Source: Actinomadura sp. DC4
GTDB taxonomy: Bacteria > Actinomycetota > Actinomycetes > Streptosporangiales > Streptosporangiaceae
Length of the DNA stretch: 64,000 nucleotides
Direction: 5' to 3'
Assembly: GCF_030406325.1 (NCBI RefSeq)
Contig: NZ_JAUEQY010000032.1
Span: 1-64,000 of the forward strand
The notes under the pieces are model-generated. The model had not been told where the DNA came from, ran no database searches, and saw only the letters and a program-made list of their open reading frames with translations. Both the position numbers and the translations under genes were made by a program. How positions within the stretch are numbered: the stretch's first letter is position 1; each line of letters opens with the position of its first letter. Positions 61,139-64,000 of this stretch are shown here, piece by piece.

Positions 61139-61870
61139 TCAGCAGCGGCCGAGGAGACGGCGCTCGACCTCCGCGAGCACCTCGGTGGCGCGCGTCCTGA
61201 GCAGGAAGTGCCCGCCGTCCAGCGGACGCGTCGTGCACGTGCCGGTGGTCACCTCCGCCCAGGCCCCGGCGTCCTTCGCGGAGACCTCCTCATCACCGTC
61301 GCCCCGGAAGGCGAGGACGTCGCAGGCGATCCTTGGCTCGGTTCCGGTCGCGTACGTCTCCGCGGCCTCGTAGTCGGCGCGGATCGCGGGCTCGGTCACC
61401 TCCCAGAACTCCTCGTGCTCCAAGACGATCGGCTCGGTGCCGCCCATCTCCCGCAGGGCCTCCTTGAGCCGCGGCGTGGGCAGGTCGTGCACCGTCGCGG
61501 CCGGCGCGTTGCGGTGCGGGGCGGTCTGGGAACAGACCGCGAGCAGGGCCGGTGTCGCCGTCATCCGCCGCGCCGTCTCGAACGCCGCGAACGCGCCCGC
61601 GCAGTAGCCGAACAGCCCGACCGGCCCGCCGAGGCCGGCGACGACGCCGGCCACGGCCGCGCCGATCGCCGCCATGTCGCGCATCGGGGTCTGCTGGAAC
61701 AGCGACTCCCGGCCCGGCAGGCGCACGGCGATCAGCTCGATGTCCTCGTCGACCCGTTCGCTCCAGACCTTGAAGGCCGCGACGCCGGCCCCGGCGTGGG
61801 GCAGGCAGACCAGGTGGGCGGCGGGGGAGTCCCGCGGGGTCAGGCGTACCAGGTTCTCGTCGGTGAGCAC
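61139..61870 (-). CDS. Type II thioesterase with Cys nucleophile
   Basis: A 243-residue external thioesterase of the GrsT/RifR type that clears misloaded acyl groups from carrier proteins. GTG 61870 has a strong ribosome-binding site (taggagga) and replaces the longer open frame. The nucleophile elbow, normally GHSMG, reads GYCAG with Cys90, so a cysteine takes the place of serine. The acid lies in FRGDGDEEV and the base in LDGGHFLLR. The ACP and FkbH-like genes lie upstream on the same strand (26 bases to the ACP stop), so it may serve the ACP as well as the NRPS. Swapping Ser for Cys can favour acyl transfer over hydrolysis. Confidence 0.9.
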   Translation of the reverse strand: MLTDENLVRLTPRDSPAAHLVCLPHAGAGVAAFKVWSERVDEDIELIAVRLPGRESLFQQTPMRDMAAIGAAVAGVVAGLGGPVGLFGYCAGAFAAFETARRMTATPALLAVCSQTAPHRNAPAATVHDLPTPRLKEALREMGGTEPIVLEHEEFWEVTEPAIRADYEAAETYATGTEPRIACDVLAFRGDGDEEVSAKDAGAWAEVTTGTCTTRPLDGGHFLLRTRATEVLAEVERRLLGRC

Positions 61871-61896
61871 GGTCCTCCTACGTCGTGTGCCGGTCC

Positions 61897-62130
61897 TCAG
61901 GCGGTGCCGGCGACCGCGACCGCGTAGATCTCGGCCAGGCTGGATGCGGTCAGCGCGTCCGGCAGCGAGATGCCGTGCCCGGTGTCGCGCTCCAGCAGGG
62001 TCACCAGCTCGACCAGGTGCGCCGAGTCCCACTCGGTGACGTGGTCCAGATGCTTGTCCAGGTCATCGCGGGTGACCGCCATGCCCAGCTCGTCCCGCAG
62101 GAGGGCGAGGAAATCGTCGATGTCGTTCAC
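61897..62130 (-). CDS. Free acyl carrier protein
   Basis: A 77-residue ACP. The phosphopantetheine site is in EWDSAHLVELVTLLE, with Ser in the DS pair, and the four-helix pattern of a D-alanyl/glyceryl carrier is visible. GTG 62130 overlaps the FkbH stop (GTGA), so the two are translated together. In pathways with FkbH proteins, such an ACP receives the glyceryl group made from 1,3-bisphosphoglycerate. It probably delivers a three-carbon unit, or a product of it, to the peptide or the side assembly line. Confidence 0.88.
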   Translation of the reverse strand: MNDIDDFLALLRDELGMAVTRDDLDKHLDHVTEWDSAHLVELVTLLERDTGHGISLPDALTASSLAEIYAVAVAGTA

Positions 62131-64000
62131 GGGCTCCCGCCGAAGGTCAGCGTGATGTGGTCGGGCGGTGGTGCGATCTCGGCAAGGTCGTGCCGGAACG
62201 TCGCGACGTCGTCGCCTCTGTCGACGGCCGCGAAGCCGTGCCGCGGGTAGAACTCCGCGACGTTGGCGTTCTTCGGCGACCGCCGGTACGCCCCGGTCAC
62301 GGCCGTGGCACCGCTCGTACGCGCGTGCTCCAGCAGCGCCGACAGGGCGGCCTGCTCCACTCCGCGGCCGAAGACCCGGCAGCTGAGCAGGAAGTTGCGG
62401 ATCGCGAGGACGCCGCCCTCCCGGCGCGCCAGAATCGCGCCGGCGATGCCGCTGTCGCCGAACCGGTCGGCCACGTGCACCGCGAGCGTCAGCGCGTCCG
62501 GATCGCCGAGGAGCTCCTCCACGTCGGCGGGCAGCAGCCGCTCGGTGGTGAGGTTGAACTGGTTGGTACGCAGCGTCAGCTGCGACAGCCGCCCGGCCTC
62601 GCCGGCGACGGCGGGCGCGACGCGTACGGTGATCCGGAGCTCCCGCAGGTAGTCCTGGACCGTGGTGAACGAGCCGAGGAAGTCCCTTCGGGACAACTCG
62701 TCCCGGTAGCGCGCCGGGCGCTCCCGGTCCTCCGCCGTCAGCTCCACGCCGTCGAACCAGCCGTCCGCGAGGAGCCGGGACACGTGCCACGCCGGCTCGT
62801 CGTCCACCGCGACCACCGCGACCCCGGGCAGCTCGCGGCGGACCAGGCCGGTCTCGTGCGGGCTGTCGTCGACGAACACGATGGCGTCCACGCCGAGCCC
62901 CAGGTCCTCGGCCAGCTCGGCGAGGTTCTCGTGCTTGGGCCGCCAGTTCGCGGCGACCCGTACGACGTCGTCCTCGCGCAGCAGGATGTCCGGATGCTCG
63001 CGCAGCATCCGGCGTACGGGCTCCACGTCGTTCTTGCTCACCACGGCGACCAGCACGCCCTGCGCCGCCAGCTGGCGCACCGTCCGCTGGAACGCCTGGT
63101 AGGCCGCGCCCCGGTGGCTCCCGGCGACCTCCAGCCCGTCGGGACCGTCGTCGCCGAGGACACCGCCCCACACCGTGCCGTCCAGGTCGATGGCGAGGAC
63201 CTTCTTCGCCCGCCCGGAGAGGTGCCGGGCCAGGTGCCCGGCCTCGCGGGCGTACGCGGCGAGCAGACCGGGCGTCAGATGGGCTCGGGTGTAGACGCTC
63301 AGGCGCGGGTCGGTGACGGCGACACCCTCCGCGGCGAGGGTGTCCAGGTCGAGCACGACGACCCGCGGATGCGTCTCGGCCAGCCGCAGCAGCCGGGCGT
63401 TCGCCTCGCGCCACAGCGCGCCGAGCGCCGCGCGGGACCGGTGGTCGACCAGCTGGGCGGCCATGAGGCGCGGGAGCGGAATCGTGTTGAGCACGAGCGT
63501 GCCGTGCCCGGTCTCCCCGAACCGCGCCGCCAGGCCGTCGAGCAGCGCGAGCTTGTCCGCGAGGACGCGCTGGACGTCGTCCGGGCGCCAGGGCGAGGGC
63601 ACCTCGTCGAAGACGACCGCCGGGTCGAGCAGGCACAGCGCGAGGTCCGGCTCGGCGGCGTACAGCCGGCTGCCGGGGTCACCGAGGTCGAAGACGTACG
63701 CGTCGAAGTCGCCGATGACGGGCCGCAGGAGTAACCCGTGCCGGGCCGTCTCGGCGGTGAGCGGGGCGACCAGCGCGTCGAGCGTGCCGTGCCCGGTGAT
63801 TGCGATGGTGGTGACCGGGACGTCCGGGTGGGCACGGAGCACCTCGTCCGCATCGAGCCGCGACAGCAGCCGCCCGGCCCGGTGGAGCCGGTCGTCGGGA
63901 AGCCCGTCGAGCAACCGCCGGACCTCGGGGTATTCGGCCAGGAGACGCCCGTCACGGTGCAGCCGGAGTATCGGGTCCTCGGGGTCGGCCGAGGACGAGT
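62127..64000 (-). CDS. FkbH-like glyceryl-ACP synthase, 5' end outside window
   Basis: An FkbH-family protein whose frame is open to the right edge; the TTG at 63914 is internal, since a typical FkbH stretch (RLLAEYPEVRRLL) continues upstream of it. The HAD-type phosphatase domain has LAIDLDGTVWGGVLGDDG and FVDDSPHE. The C-terminal part looks like a GNAT acyltransferase (LTLRTNQFNLTTERL, GIAGAILARREG, YRRSPKNANVAEFY). Relatives dephosphorylate 1,3-bisphosphoglycerate and load the glyceryl group onto an ACP, for methoxymalonyl or tetronate units. The ACP gene directly follows. More genes of the same operon probably lie to the right. Confidence 0.9.
   Translation of the reverse strand, partial: SSSADPEDPILRLHRDGRLLAEYPEVRRLLDGLPDDRLHRAGRLLSRLDADEVLRAHPDVPVTTIAITGHGTLDALVAPLTAETARHGLLLRPVIGDFDAYVFDLGDPGSRLYAAEPDLALCLLDPAVVFDEVPSPWRPDDVQRVLADKLALLDGLAARFGETGHGTLVLNTIPLPRLMAAQLVDHRSRAALGALWREANARLLRLAETHPRVVVLDLDTLAAEGVAVTDPRLSVYTRAHLTPGLLAAYAREAGHLARHLSGRAKKVLAIDLDGTVWGGVLGDDGPDGLEVAGSHRGAAYQAFQRTVRQLAAQGVLVAVVSKNDVEPVRRMLREHPDILLREDDVVRVAANWRPKHENLAELAEDLGLGVDAIVFVDDSPHETGLVRRELPGVAVVAVDDEPAWHVSRLLADGWFDGVELTAEDRERPARYRDELSRRDFLGSFTTVQDYLRELRITVRVAPAVAGEAGRLSQLTLRTNQFNLTTERLLPADVEELLGDPDALTLAVHVADRFGDSGIAGAILARREGGVLAIRNFLLSCRVFGRGVEQAALSALLEHARTSGATAVTGAYRRSPKNANVAEFYPRHGFAAVDRGDDVATFRHDLAEIAPPPDHITLTFGGSP

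Noticed and set aside
62157-63734. Plus-strand open frame of 525 codons opposite the FkbH-like gene
   Set aside because: The minus frame carries the HAD and acyltransferase motifs of FkbH. The plus frame has no motifs and is a shadow.

Overview
The window is high-GC DNA (roughly 70-73% by eye) with actinomycete-style gene packing: ATGA overlaps, GTG/TTG starts, strong G/C third positions. An actinomycete is a safe call; anything narrower (Streptosporangiales or Thermomonosporaceae-like) is a guess. No rRNA, tRNA, CRISPR array, insertion sequence or prophage gene was found.

Left flank (1-9.6 kb). 1-3.1 kb is a sugar locus: the 3' part of an ABC sugar permease, a LacI-family regulator and galT, all on +. 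3.2-6.3 kb on the minus strand is a decaying poly-gamma-glutamate locus (NlpC/P60 hydrolase, pgsC, a frameshifted and 5'-truncated pgsB) behind a one-pass membrane protein of unknown role. 6.6-9.2 kb on the minus strand is a compact RiPP-like cassette: a 21-codon peptide gene, a 12-bp stem-loop that could act as an attenuator, a ThiF/E1-like enzyme with a PqqD-like N-terminal domain and a zinc tetrad, and a membrane M50-type protease with its own PqqD-like domain. I do not recognise this combination, and it is the best candidate here for an undescribed small system.

Main cluster (about 9.6 kb to the right edge). A HemN-like radical SAM enzyme and a divergent LysR regulator come first. They are followed by a ThDP-dependent lyase-like enzyme (-) and a + strand operon of a GT20 (trehalose-6-phosphate synthase-like) enzyme with 2-oxoacid dehydrogenase E1alpha, E1beta and E2. 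A minus-strand operon (28.6 to 18.6 kb) then encodes an acyl-AMP ligase, a free condensation domain, a C-A-PCP protein with a wrecked A domain, an A-remnant-PCP protein and a fused ABC exporter. From a shared divergent promoter region at 28.56-28.82 kb, three overlapping NRPS genes (28,824-59,676) run on +, with eight modules ending in E-TE, followed by an MbtH-like protein and a P450. On the minus strand at the right edge are a type II thioesterase with a Cys nucleophile, an acyl carrier protein and an FkbH-like glyceryl-ACP synthase that runs off the window.

Reading the A-domain pockets by eye, the peptide would be X1 - Gly - (beta-amino acid) - Gly - N-methyl-Gly - (unit 6, loaded in trans) - D-Asn - D-X8, probably started or decorated by an acyl/glyceryl unit made by the ligase, E1/E2 and FkbH/ACP proteins. 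PCP motif types, condensation-domain types and E domains together indicate that positions 2 and 4 were once D-residues. They are now read as glycine, and the E domain is missing (module 2) or catalytically broken (module 4). Three separate adenylation units in the cluster are dead while their carrier proteins remain intact, so loading in trans is expected.
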